DNA of 64,000 nucleotides from positions 1-64,000 of IMG/VR virus record IMGVR_UViG_3300022937_000009. One strand, given 5' to 3'. Made by a program: the position numbers and the translations under genes. Each line of letters opens with the position of its first letter. Position 1 is the stretch's first letter. Below the pieces are notes generated by a model that saw nothing but the letters and a program-made list of their open reading frames with translations, was not told the origin of the DNA and did no database searches. The stretch comes from a virus. Of this stretch, positions 8,156 to 15,612 are shown one piece after another.

Positions 8156-8166
8156 AGACATGTTAA
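8139..8166. promoter_or_regulatory. Operator-like palindrome over the uvsY promoter
   Basis: TTAACATGT (8139-8147) and ACATGTTAA (8158-8166) are perfect reverse complements separated by ten bases that contain the -10 box. This is a typical position and size for a dimeric repressor site. No other promoter in the window has it. Confidence 0.5.
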
Positions 8167-8191
8167 TATAAGCAAAAGAGTTTTTTAAATT

Positions 8192-8629
8192 ATGGATACA
8201 AATCAAATTTCTGAAATGTGGGCAAAAGATGCGCCCATTGATGAAACAAATTTAGTCGGTGAAAGTAAACGCATTCCACTTTTACACAGTAAATATTATA
8301 ATCTTTATTATAAGGAAGTGTTACGCGTTAAAAAATTAAAAGCTGAATATAAAGAGCTTGAAAGATTAAAGCGAGAATACTATGATGGTAGTATGGATAG
8401 ACAAACTTTAGCCGAAATGGGTTGGGAACCGTTCCAGTTAAAAATTTTACGGAACGATATGGATAAATATATTCAAGCAGATAAAGATATTATCAAGTTA
8501 AGTTTAACAATTGATTTTCATACAGCAAATGCAAACTACCTTGAAGATATAATTAAAACTATACATTCTCGAAATTTCGTAGTTAAAAATATGATAGATA
8601 TTTTGAAATTTCAAGCTGGAGATTATTAA
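8192..8629 (+). CDS. uvsY: UvsY recombination mediator
   Basis: 145 residues (T4 UvsY has 137). It matches T4 UvsY in layout: an N-terminal acidic segment, a helical Lys-rich core (LRVKKLKAEYKELERLKREYYDG), then ADKDIIKLS, and the C-terminal IHSRNFVVKNMIDILKFQAG. UvsY loads the UvsX recombinase onto gp32-coated single-stranded DNA. It is first in an operon with a small membrane protein and uvsW. Confidence 0.85.
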   Translation: MDTNQISEMWAKDAPIDETNLVGESKRIPLLHSKYYNLYYKEVLRVKKLKAEYKELERLKREYYDGSMDRQTLAEMGWEPFQLKILRNDMDKYIQADKDIIKLSLTIDFHTANANYLEDIIKTIHSRNFVVKNMIDILKFQAGDY

Positions 8630-8632
8630 GTA

Positions 8633-8866
8633 ATGTGGGAAAGGATTCTTAAATTATTTGAAAGACCTATTTCAGAAAATCCTATTGATCAAGCAATGAT
8701 GCATACGTTGCCTACAATGGAATCCGAAATTGATCCTGCAGATTTGAATTTAGAAAACGCATATAAGACAAGATGGATTTGGTATCATACCATATTAGCG
8801 GTACTTATATTTTTCACAAACATGATACTATTAGCAATCTTTTTATTATTAGCAATAAAGTTATAA
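8633..8866 (+). CDS. Single-pass membrane protein between uvsY and uvsW
   Basis: 77 residues: an acidic soluble part, then one hydrophobic helix at about 51-75 (WYHTILAVLIFFTNMILLAIFLLLAI). It sits three bases after uvsY and three before uvsW, so it is in the same transcript. No family recognised. Confidence 0.65.
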   Translation: MWERILKLFERPISENPIDQAMMHTLPTMESEIDPADLNLENAYKTRWIWYHTILAVLIFFTNMILLAIFLLLAIKL

Positions 8867-8869
8867 ATT

Positions 8870-10363
8870 ATGAGCGAAGTGATTAATGTAGAACACATTA
8901 ATAGTGTGCATATGAAAGTGACAGCCGATGGCGGCGTTCGTCAAGAAATCGCTCAACACTTTTCTTTCCGACCTGAAGGTTGGCAATTCCACCCCAAAGT
9001 TAAAATGCGCGTTTGGGATGGATACATTCATTTATATCAACCAATGAGACCTAAACTCTATGTTGGTCTTTTTCCACACCTCAAAAAATTCTGTGATGAT
9101 AGAGGTTATACTCTGAATGCACCAGATAATATCGGATTAGATGAACAAATTGATGACGATTACGGTATACAACTTGCAAAAGAAATCAATTGTAAGTTTA
9201 CTCCAAGAGACTACCAAAACGAATACGTCGTCAATGCATTACGTAAAAGACGTTCTCTTTCTTTAAGTCCTACTTCCTCTGGTAAATCATTAATCATTTA
9301 TTTAATTCAACAACACTATTATCAAGCATTTGGTCATCGTACTTTAATTATTGTTCCTACAATTGGATTAGTACATCAAATGGCTGGAGACTTTGTTGAT
9401 TATGGTTGTGAATCAGATATTATATACACAATTCAAGGTGGAGTTGATAAGAACACAAAAGCACCTATTGTTATTAGTACTTGGCAATCATTAGTAAAAC
9501 AACCTAAAGAATGGTTCGATCAATTTAGAGTTGTAATGGGAGATGAAGCTCATACTTTCCAAGCAAAATCATTAACAACAATTATGGAAAAACTTACGAA
9601 CTGTGAGTACCGACATGGATTTACTGGTACATTGAAATCATCTGAAAGTAAGACACATAGATTAGTATTAGAAGGTTGCTTTGGTCAAGTCAAAAAGATA
9701 ATTAATACAAAAGAACTTATGGACAAAGGAACGGTTGCAAATTTTAAAGTTAAAGCAATCGTTCTATCACACAATAACGATACTCGTAAAACATTTAAAG
9801 ATGCGATTAATAAGGTCAAAGATAAAGTAAAAAAATGGCCAGCTGAAAGAGAGTTTATTGTTAATCACGAAAAAAGAAATAATTTTATTAAGAACTTAGT
9901 TCATAGTCTGGAAGGTCAGAATAATTTGATATTATTTGATCTTGTAGAAAAGCATGGTAAATTATTAGAACCTTTGCTGCGCAAAGACGGACGTGAACTT
10001 CATTTTATATACGGTGGAACTTCAGGAGAAGAACGTGAACATATTCGACAACTGGTGGAAAATGATACACAAAAACGACATGATATACTTGCAAGTTATG
10101 GAGTGTTTTCGACTGGAGTGAATTTAAGAAGATTAGATAATGTAATTTTTGCTTCAGGATCGAAGTCTGAGATAAAGGTTCTCCAGTCTATTGGAAGAAC
10201 ATTAAGAAAGGCTGATGATTCTAATGAGGCTACTTTATATGATATTACAGATGATCTTTCTGTGGGAAGTTTTGAAAATTATACTTTAAAACATTTTAAG
10301 AAAAGAATTGAAATCTACGGAGCGGAAGAATTTCCTTTTAAGATATTTACTGTAGAAATTTAA
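8870..10363 (+). CDS. uvsW: UvsW DNA helicase
   Basis: 497 residues (T4 UvsW has 502). SF2 helicase with Walker A PTSSGKS (133-141), DEAH at 225-228, the GFTGTL motif III and the QSIGRTLRK motif VI. The N-terminal 100 residues correspond to the UvsW DNA-binding domain. In T4 it unwinds branched DNA and R-loops and shifts replication from origins to recombination. A leftward promoter just beyond its end (10394-10422) points into this gene. Confidence 0.95.
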   Translation: MSEVINVEHINSVHMKVTADGGVRQEIAQHFSFRPEGWQFHPKVKMRVWDGYIHLYQPMRPKLYVGLFPHLKKFCDDRGYTLNAPDNIGLDEQIDDDYGIQLAKEINCKFTPRDYQNEYVVNALRKRRSLSLSPTSSGKSLIIYLIQQHYYQAFGHRTLIIVPTIGLVHQMAGDFVDYGCESDIIYTIQGGVDKNTKAPIVISTWQSLVKQPKEWFDQFRVVMGDEAHTFQAKSLTTIMEKLTNCEYRHGFTGTLKSSESKTHRLVLEGCFGQVKKIINTKELMDKGTVANFKVKAIVLSHNNDTRKTFKDAINKVKDKVKKWPAEREFIVNHEKRNNFIKNLVHSLEGQNNLILFDLVEKHGKLLEPLLRKDGRELHFIYGGTSGEEREHIRQLVENDTQKRHDILASYGVFSTGVNLRRLDNVIFASGSKSEIKVLQSIGRTLRKADDSNEATLYDITDDLSVGSFENYTLKHFKKRIEIYGAEEFPFKIFTVEI

Positions 10364-10393
10364 TACTAATATATCTTTAAGCCGGATAACCTA

Positions 10394-10422
10394 ATTATAT
10401 ACTGAATTTTTGAGAATGTCAA
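10394..10422 (-). promoter_or_regulatory. Leftward promoter antisense to uvsW
   Basis: Minus strand TTGACA, 17 bp, TATAAT, preceded by A-tracts as at the other promoters. No leftward gene lies downstream; transcription would run into uvsW antisense. The RNA would start near 10388 with GGTTATCCGGC early in it. Confidence 0.7.
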
Positions 10423-10477
10423 CCCTTTTTTGCAAAAAAATGAAAATAAATTTATACCTTTATTTTTCACTAAAAGG

Positions 10478-10506
10478 TGTACATATTACTCAAAATATGT
10501 TATAAT
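10478..10506 (+). promoter_or_regulatory. Promoter for gene 55
   Basis: TGTACA (four of six -35 matches), 17 bp, TATAAT at 10501. It is weaker than the others in the -35 box. Confidence 0.65.
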
Positions 10507-10537
10507 ATACAGAAATTTTATACATGGAGAACGTGAC

Positions 10538-11032
10538 ATGGCAAAGAAACGCAACTATGTCAATAACAAGGACTTATTACAAGCCTTAATTGATTATAGA
10601 AATGCCTGTAAAGAAGCTGAAGAAAGTGGAGATAGAAATCCACAAGTTCCTGAGTATGTAGGTAAATGTATTTTACTTATTGCTACAAGACTTGCAACTA
10701 AGCCAAACTTTTCGGGCTACTCATATAAAGAGGAAATGATTTCTGATGGAATTGAAAACTGTTTACAATACATACACAATTTCGATCCAGATAAATCTCA
10801 AAATCCTTTCGCATACTTTACTCAAATTATATGGTATGCATTCTTAAGAAGAATTCAAAAAGAAAAGAAACAAACATATATCAAATTTAAAGCATCTCAA
10901 CAAATGCTTACTCAATCAATCATCAATGATAGTAGTGGACAAGACATACAAATGCAAGAACCACCTGAATATATCAGCGAATTTATTGATGACTTTGAAA
11001 GGAAATTAAACAAAAATAAAGAGGGAGACTAA
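10538..11032 (+). CDS. 55: Late-transcription sigma factor gp55
   Basis: 164 residues (T4 gp55 has 185). The start at 10538 was chosen because GGAG lies ten bases upstream and the protein then begins like gp55 (MAKKRNYVNNKDLL). Sigma-like region 2 is visible: IENCLQYIHNFDPDKSQNPFAYFTQIIWYAFLRRIQKEKK. In T4 it directs host RNA polymerase to TATAAATA boxes with gp45 as mobile enhancer. The AATAAATA boxes ahead of late genes here fit that role. Confidence 0.9.
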   Translation: MAKKRNYVNNKDLLQALIDYRNACKEAEESGDRNPQVPEYVGKCILLIATRLATKPNFSGYSYKEEMISDGIENCLQYIHNFDPDKSQNPFAYFTQIIWYAFLRRIQKEKKQTYIKFKASQQMLTQSIINDSSGQDIQMQEPPEYISEFIDDFERKLNKNKEGD

Positions 11033-11467
11033 ATGAAAGTACTGGTCTTTGGACTACCTGGCTCGGGCAAGAGTACGTTATCACAACCATTAGCAGATTT
11101 GGTTGAAGGTGTTTGGATTAATGCAGACGCAGTTAGAGAAAAATATAATGATTGGGATTTCTCAGATGAAGGCAGAATGAGACAAGCTGCTCGAATGAGA
11201 CATCTTGCAGACGGAGTTTCTATGGCAGGTAAAATTGCTATTGCAGATTTCGTTTGTCCTTTTCAAAAGGCAAGAGATGAATTTGAACCTGATTATGTTA
11301 TTTGGATGAATACTATTGATGAAGGTAGATTTGAAGATACGAATAAAGTCTTTGAAGCTCCTGATGTTGATAGTATTGATTACATAGTAGATTCATTTAG
11401 ACCTCAAGAAGAATTAAAACTTGAACCAATTTTAGAAAAGGCGTTTTCACAATGGCAGAGAAGGTAA
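11033..11467 (+). CDS. Adenylylsulfate (APS) kinase-like P-loop kinase
   Basis: 144 residues, starting one base after gene 55 ends. The P-loop GLPGSGKST is at 7-15; WINADAVREKYNDWDFS corresponds to the APS-kinase substrate region. It is shorter than bacterial CysC (about 200). APS kinase phosphorylates adenylylsulfate to PAPS, the sulfate donor of sulfotransferases. Its end overlaps the DUF2061 gene by 16 bases. A phage sulfotransferase-like gene is at 18156. Another nucleotide or polynucleotide kinase role is possible. Confidence 0.65.
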   Translation: MKVLVFGLPGSGKSTLSQPLADLVEGVWINADAVREKYNDWDFSDEGRMRQAARMRHLADGVSMAGKIAIADFVCPFQKARDEFEPDYVIWMNTIDEGRFEDTNKVFEAPDVDSIDYIVDSFRPQEELKLEPILEKAFSQWQRR

Positions 11468-11673
11468 GTGCAAAACGTCATGTCGCAAAAACATTAACAT
11501 GGAGAGTCTTAGCAACAACAGATACCTTTTTACTTGCTTGGTTAATTACAGGACAAGTAGATTGGGCTGGTATGATCGCCGGATTTGAGGTTGCTACTAA
11601 AATGATCTTATATTATTATCACGAACGTGTATGGTATAAGTACATTAAATTTGGAGTACAAAAGGATGTTTAA
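11452..11673 (+). CDS. DUF2061 membrane protein
   Basis: 73 residues. It matches the DUF2061 pattern: a basic N-terminus, KTLTWRVLATTDTFLLAW, a second helix GMIAGFEVATKMILYYYHERVWY. Two membrane segments are likely. In bacteria this small domain is found near sulfate-activation genes, which fits the overlapping APS-kinase-like gene upstream. Its stop overlaps the next start (ATGTTTAA). Confidence 0.75.
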   Translation: MAEKVSAKRHVAKTLTWRVLATTDTFLLAWLITGQVDWAGMIAGFEVATKMILYYYHERVWYKYIKFGVQKDV

Positions 11674-12091
11674 CCCAGAAGACGCATTTGATTATAAGAA
11701 GCCAACAGTTCAAATGTTAGGAAGATGGCAACCGTGGCACGATGGTCACACAAAATTATTTGAAAAAGCCTTGACAATTACCGGACAAGTTGTTATAATG
11801 GTACGTGAAGTTTATGGATATGAAGGAGATGCAGGAGCTGGTCGTACAACAGATCAGACCGACAATCCCTTTGGAGAAATTGCTGTTATTGATGGGATTA
11901 AGAAAGGTCTCGGAGATGCAGGATACACAGAAGGTAAAGAGTATATGATCCTTGTGGTCCCAAACATTGTCGATATTAGTTATGGACGTGGTGTTGGTTA
12001 TACTTTTACAGAACATGATTTAGGAGCGGATGTCCATAAAATCTCTGCTACTAAAATTCGTAAACAGATGAGAGAAGAAGGTAAATTATGA
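11666..12091 (+). CDS. Nucleotidyltransferase (HxGH family)
   Basis: 141 residues from the ATG at 11666, which overlaps the preceding stop and follows AAAGG; a longer frame upstream is less likely. The nucleotidyltransferase signature HDGH is at 25-28 in GRWQPWHDGHTKL, and ISATKIRKQ near the end matches the ISSTxxR motif. The family transfers nucleotides to phosphorylated or sugar substrates (cytidylyl-, adenylyl- or NMN-adenylyltransferase). The substrate is unknown. The end overlaps def by four bases (ATGA). A perfect promoter lies inside it at 11771. Confidence 0.7.
   Translation: MFNPEDAFDYKKPTVQMLGRWQPWHDGHTKLFEKALTITGQVVIMVREVYGYEGDAGAGRTTDQTDNPFGEIAVIDGIKKGLGDAGYTEGKEYMILVVPNIVDISYGRGVGYTFTEHDLGADVHKISATKIRKQMREEGKL
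11771..11799 (+). promoter_or_regulatory. Promoter inside the nucleotidyltransferase gene
   Basis: TTGACA at 11771, 17 bp, TATAAT at 11794, with extended TG. It is a perfect match although it lies in coding sequence. It would drive def and genes 47/46. Confidence 0.65.
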
Positions 12092-12717
12092 AACTAGTAT
12101 ATTTTCCAGACCCAATTTTGGCGAAGGAGTTAAAGGATGTTGATCTTGAGAATCCTGGATTTGATCCAGTACAACTTAAGAAAGACATGGTAGAACTTAT
12201 GATTAGTAAGAAAGGTCTCGGTCTTTCTGCATGTCAAGTTGGACTTGACTATAAATTATTTGTTATGGGTGAAGATGCTGAAACTGCAATCATGGTAATT
12301 AATCCAGAAATTGTGTCAGTAAGTTCAGAAGAAATTAATGAAGTTGAAGGATGTCTAAGTTTTCCAGATGTGTTTATGCAAATTAAACGTCCAGCTTTCG
12401 TCATTGCAAAATGGTTTGATGAAAATATGCAACCACAAGAAGGTAAAGTAGAAGGATATGGAGCAAGATGTTTTATCCATGAATATGAACACCTTCAAGG
12501 TATTACTTTTAATAAGGTAGTATCACGTGTTAAATATGAAAGAGCACTGAAAAAGAAAACTAAGATTGTAAAACAAAGAGGAATGTTAGCAAAATATCTT
12601 TCCGCTTTAAAACAAACTGAAGATCACAGTGTTAGAGTGACAAAGACTGATGATGACGTTGTATTAGATTTAAATACAGATGTATTAGATTTAAATACAG
12701 CCGCAGTCAAGGAGTAG
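12088..12717 (+). CDS. def: Peptide deformylase
   Basis: 209 residues. All three deformylase motifs are present: GLGLSACQVG, EGCLSFP with metal-binding Cys at about 89, and HEYEH with metal ligands His131 and His135 and catalytic Glu132. It removes the formyl group from new proteins; marine phages often carry it. The last 60 residues extend beyond the usual phage length and end in a twofold VLDLNT repeat from a tandem 21-base duplication at 12661-12702. Confidence 0.9.
   Translation: MKLVYFPDPILAKELKDVDLENPGFDPVQLKKDMVELMISKKGLGLSACQVGLDYKLFVMGEDAETAIMVINPEIVSVSSEEINEVEGCLSFPDVFMQIKRPAFVIAKWFDENMQPQEGKVEGYGARCFIHEYEHLQGITFNKVVSRVKYERALKKKTKIVKQRGMLAKYLSALKQTEDHSVRVTKTDDDVVLDLNTDVLDLNTAAVKE
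12661..12702 (+). repeat. Tandem 21-base repeat at the end of def
   Basis: GTATTAGATTTAAATACA occurs at 12661-12678 and 12682-12699. The unit is 21 bases, so it adds seven residues without shifting frame (VLDLNTD, then VLDLNTA). Confidence 0.85.
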
Positions 12718-12718
12718 T

Positions 12719-13780
12719 ATGAAAATAGCAATTGTAACCGATATTCACATCGGTGCTAGAGGAGACAGTCGTGTTTTTCATGAAGTTCAAAGAAAATTTT
12801 TCCAAGAGGTATTTTTTCCTTATATCGATGAACATGGTATTACAACAGTATTCGATCTCGGCGATACCTTTGATCGTAGGAAGTATATCAATTACGTAAG
12901 TCTACAAAAAGGAAAAGAATTTTTATTTGATGAATTAGCAAAACGTAATATAAATTTTCATGCGCTCATCGGTAATCATGATACTTATTATAGTAATATG
13001 AATGATGTTAACAGCATGAATCTCTTATTACAAGAATATCCATCTTTTACTCTTTATCAAGATATTGCAGAACATTTAGAAATCGACGGAACAAAGTTCC
13101 TTATGCTTCCTTGGATTAGTAAAGAGAACGCAGAAGAAAACTTTAAAATCATCAAAGAATCTGATGCAAATGTTGTAATGGGCCATTTAGAAGTCAAAGG
13201 ATTCGAAATGATGAGAGGTGCTTTATGCACACATGGTTTAGAAGTAGATGTGTTTAAACAATTTGAAGATGTATACTCAGGCCATTTTCATCATCCATCT
13301 CGATATGGCAATATAGAATATCTTGGTGCACCTTATGAAATGACATGGTCTGACTACAATGGTAGTAGAGGTTTCCATGTGTTTGATACTCAAACTCGTA
13401 AAATGGAAAAAATAGAAAATCCAAATCGAGTATTCTTTAAAATAGATTATGATGATGAACACTGGACAGTCGATGATGTTGCTTCATACGATGTAGATAG
13501 ATATAAAGACACCTTTGTAAAAATTATTATTAAGAATCGTACAAACGCTTACCTATACGATATGTTTATGAGTAGAATAAGTGAATGTGGAGCAGTTGAT
13601 GTAAAAGCAATTGATGATAATCTCAATCTTGAAACAGCAGGTGTTGATGAGATTCTTGATGAAACAAAAGACACTACTGAAATACTACACAACTATATTG
13701 AATCTCTTGAAACTCAAGTTGATAAATTAAAAATTAAAAAGACAATTGATGACTTATATCATGAAGCTATGGAATTATAA
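12719..13780 (+). CDS. 47: Recombination nuclease subunit gp47
   Basis: 353 residues (T4 gp47 has 339). SbcD/Mre11-type phosphoesterase: DIHIG at the start, LGDTFDRR, LIGNHD, GHLEV and SGHFHHP hold the metal-binding residues in order. With gp46 it resects double-strand ends for recombination-dependent replication. Its stop overlaps the start of 46 (TATAATG). Confidence 0.95.
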   Translation: MKIAIVTDIHIGARGDSRVFHEVQRKFFQEVFFPYIDEHGITTVFDLGDTFDRRKYINYVSLQKGKEFLFDELAKRNINFHALIGNHDTYYSNMNDVNSMNLLLQEYPSFTLYQDIAEHLEIDGTKFLMLPWISKENAEENFKIIKESDANVVMGHLEVKGFEMMRGALCTHGLEVDVFKQFEDVYSGHFHHPSRYGNIEYLGAPYEMTWSDYNGSRGFHVFDTQTRKMEKIENPNRVFFKIDYDDEHWTVDDVASYDVDRYKDTFVKIIIKNRTNAYLYDMFMSRISECGAVDVKAIDDNLNLETAGVDEILDETKDTTEILHNYIESLETQVDKLKIKKTIDDLYHEAMEL

Positions 13781-15492
13781 TGCGAATTAATTTTAAGAAA
13801 GTAAGATACAAAAATATATTATCAACAGGAAATACCTTTACAGAAATAGAACTCGGTGATAAGCCAACTACTTTAATTAGTGGATCTAATGGTTCAGGTA
13901 AAAGTACAATCCTCGATGCGATTGTTTATGGTTTATATGGCAAGCCATTTCGTAAAGTAAATAAAATTCAACTTATCAATTCTATTAATCAAAAAGGATT
14001 ATTAGTTGAAATCTTTTTTGCTGCAGGTGGAAACAACTACATGATTCGTAGAGGTATGAAACCAAATGTCTTTGAGATTTATAAAGATGGCCAAATGATT
14101 GATCAAGATGCTGCTAAACGTGATTATCAATTATACCTTGAAAACAATATACTTGGTATTAATTATAAATCATTTAATCAGATTGTAGTACTTGGTAGTG
14201 CAACCTATGTTCCTTTTATGGAATTACCGGCTCAACAACGAAGAGAAATTATCGAAGACTTACTTGATATTCAAGTGTTTAGTACAATGGGTATTCTTGC
14301 AAAAGAACAAATCAATAAGACTAAAAATAGTATTAATGAAAACGAATATAAGAACGAAGTAACTGAATCCAATATTCTTTTAGTACAAGAAAATAATGAC
14401 GCTATTCGTAAGATTAAAGAAACTGAGGTTGATAAGATTCGTACTAAGATGAATAACCATATTTCTGAAATTGAATCAAAACAAGAATCTATTTCTGTTA
14501 TTGATAGTGAGATTAAAGAAAAATATGAAGAAATAGCTGATAAGAAAACAGTTAAAGAAGAATTCGATAAAGCAAATTCTATGAGACAAGATATGGAAAT
14601 TGCACGACGTAATATTGATAAAGAACTCAGCTTCTATCATGATAATGACAATTGTCCAACTTGTAAACAAGGTATTGCGCATGACTTTAAAGAAAAAGTT
14701 GTAGATGAAAGATCAGAAAAGAAATCTCTTATTGACGAAAAGCTTGATGAAGTGAATACATCAATTTCAAACTACCAAACTCGTATAGACGAAATTAGTG
14801 AAGTAGAAGACAAAATACAAACATTAAATTTTCAGATCTCAGAAATACGTGCAGAAATTAAAATGTCTAAGAATGCTTTACTTGCATTTAAACATGAACT
14901 TGAGAATGCTGAACGTGAAGTAGAAGAAGTAGATACTACACAACTACATAAACTTCAAACAAAATTGGAAAAACTTGTTAAAGAACGTAAAGAACTTTTA
15001 GAAGAATATGACGTACTTGGTGTTGTTTCAGCAATACTTAAAGATGGTGGAATTAAAGCTCGTATCATTAGTCAATATATTCCAGTAATGAATAAACTGA
15101 TTAATAAGTATCTTGCGGCCTTTGATCTTTTTGTTGACTTCCAATTAGATGAAAACTTTAATGAAGTAATACGATCTCGATTTAGAGATAATTTCTCTTA
15201 CGCATCATTTAGTGAAGGTGAAAAACTTCGTATTACTCTATCAATTATGTTAGCATGGAGATCTGTTGCAAAATTACGTAACTCAGTATCCACTAACCTC
15301 TTAATACTCGATGAAACTCTTGATGGTGCACTTGATAGTGTAGGTATTGAAAGTCTGATTGAAACATTACATAGTTTGAACTCAGATGATAATATCTTTG
15401 TGATATCACATAGAGGAGACCAATTTGCAGATAAATTTGATACTGCAATTCGATTTGATAAAGTGAAAAACTTTAGTGAAATTGCTGCATGA
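13780..15492 (+). CDS. 46: Recombination nuclease ATPase gp46
   Basis: 570 residues (T4 gp46 has 560). SbcC/Rad50-type SMC protein: Walker A GSNGSGKST at 35-43, two long coiled coils around a zinc-hook CPTC (Cys292, Cys295), then the signature SFSEGEKLR and Walker B LLILDETLDGALD. It regulates the gp47 nuclease. The stop is 120 bases before the polymerase gene, and the gap contains repeated elements. Confidence 0.95.
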   Translation: MRINFKKVRYKNILSTGNTFTEIELGDKPTTLISGSNGSGKSTILDAIVYGLYGKPFRKVNKIQLINSINQKGLLVEIFFAAGGNNYMIRRGMKPNVFEIYKDGQMIDQDAAKRDYQLYLENNILGINYKSFNQIVVLGSATYVPFMELPAQQRREIIEDLLDIQVFSTMGILAKEQINKTKNSINENEYKNEVTESNILLVQENNDAIRKIKETEVDKIRTKMNNHISEIESKQESISVIDSEIKEKYEEIADKKTVKEEFDKANSMRQDMEIARRNIDKELSFYHDNDNCPTCKQGIAHDFKEKVVDERSEKKSLIDEKLDEVNTSISNYQTRIDEISEVEDKIQTLNFQISEIRAEIKMSKNALLAFKHELENAEREVEEVDTTQLHKLQTKLEKLVKERKELLEEYDVLGVVSAILKDGGIKARIISQYIPVMNKLINKYLAAFDLFVDFQLDENFNEVIRSRFRDNFSYASFSEGEKLRITLSIMLAWRSVAKLRNSVSTNLLILDETLDGALDSVGIESLIETLHSLNSDDNIFVISHRGDQFADKFDTAIRFDKVKNFSEIAA

Positions 15493-15497
15493 TGCAT

Positions 15498-15553
15498 TTT
15501 TACGTACATATAAGTGCATACAAGTTACACTTTTACGTACATAAAAGTGCATA
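15498..15553 (+). repeat. Two 23-bp repeats upstream of the polymerase promoter
   Basis: Two copies of TTTTACGTACATAWAAGTGC plus ATA, at 15498-15520 and 15531-15553, match at 22 of 23 positions and are offset by 33 bp, three helical turns. The second copy lies in an inverted repeat with arms CACTTTTA and TAAAAGTG (15528-15549). The -35 box follows seven bases later. This looks like a regulatory site for gene 43. Confidence 0.65.
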
Positions 15554-15559
15554 AAGCAG

Positions 15560-15588
15560 TTGACATTTTCGGGTACCTATGTTATAAT
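15560..15588 (+). promoter_or_regulatory. Promoter for DNA polymerase
   Basis: TTGACA at 15560, 17 bp, TATAAT at 15583, with extended TG. The preceding repeats probably modulate it. Confidence 0.85.
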
Positions 15589-15612
15589 GGTACCCTCTTA
15601 CAAAAGTAGATT

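Noticed and set aside
10430-10537. Longer N-terminal frame for gene 55 beginning at 10430
   Set aside because: It spans the promoter, has no homology to gp55, and the ATG at 10538 has a good ribosome site.
11033-11673. Phage-encoded sulfate assimilation pathway
   Set aside because: No ATP sulfurylase or PAPS reductase is seen; the adjacent nucleotidyltransferase is too short for sulfurylase.
15498-15553. CRISPR-like array
   Set aside because: Only two copies with a ten-base gap and no spacers of usual size; it reads better as a regulatory site.
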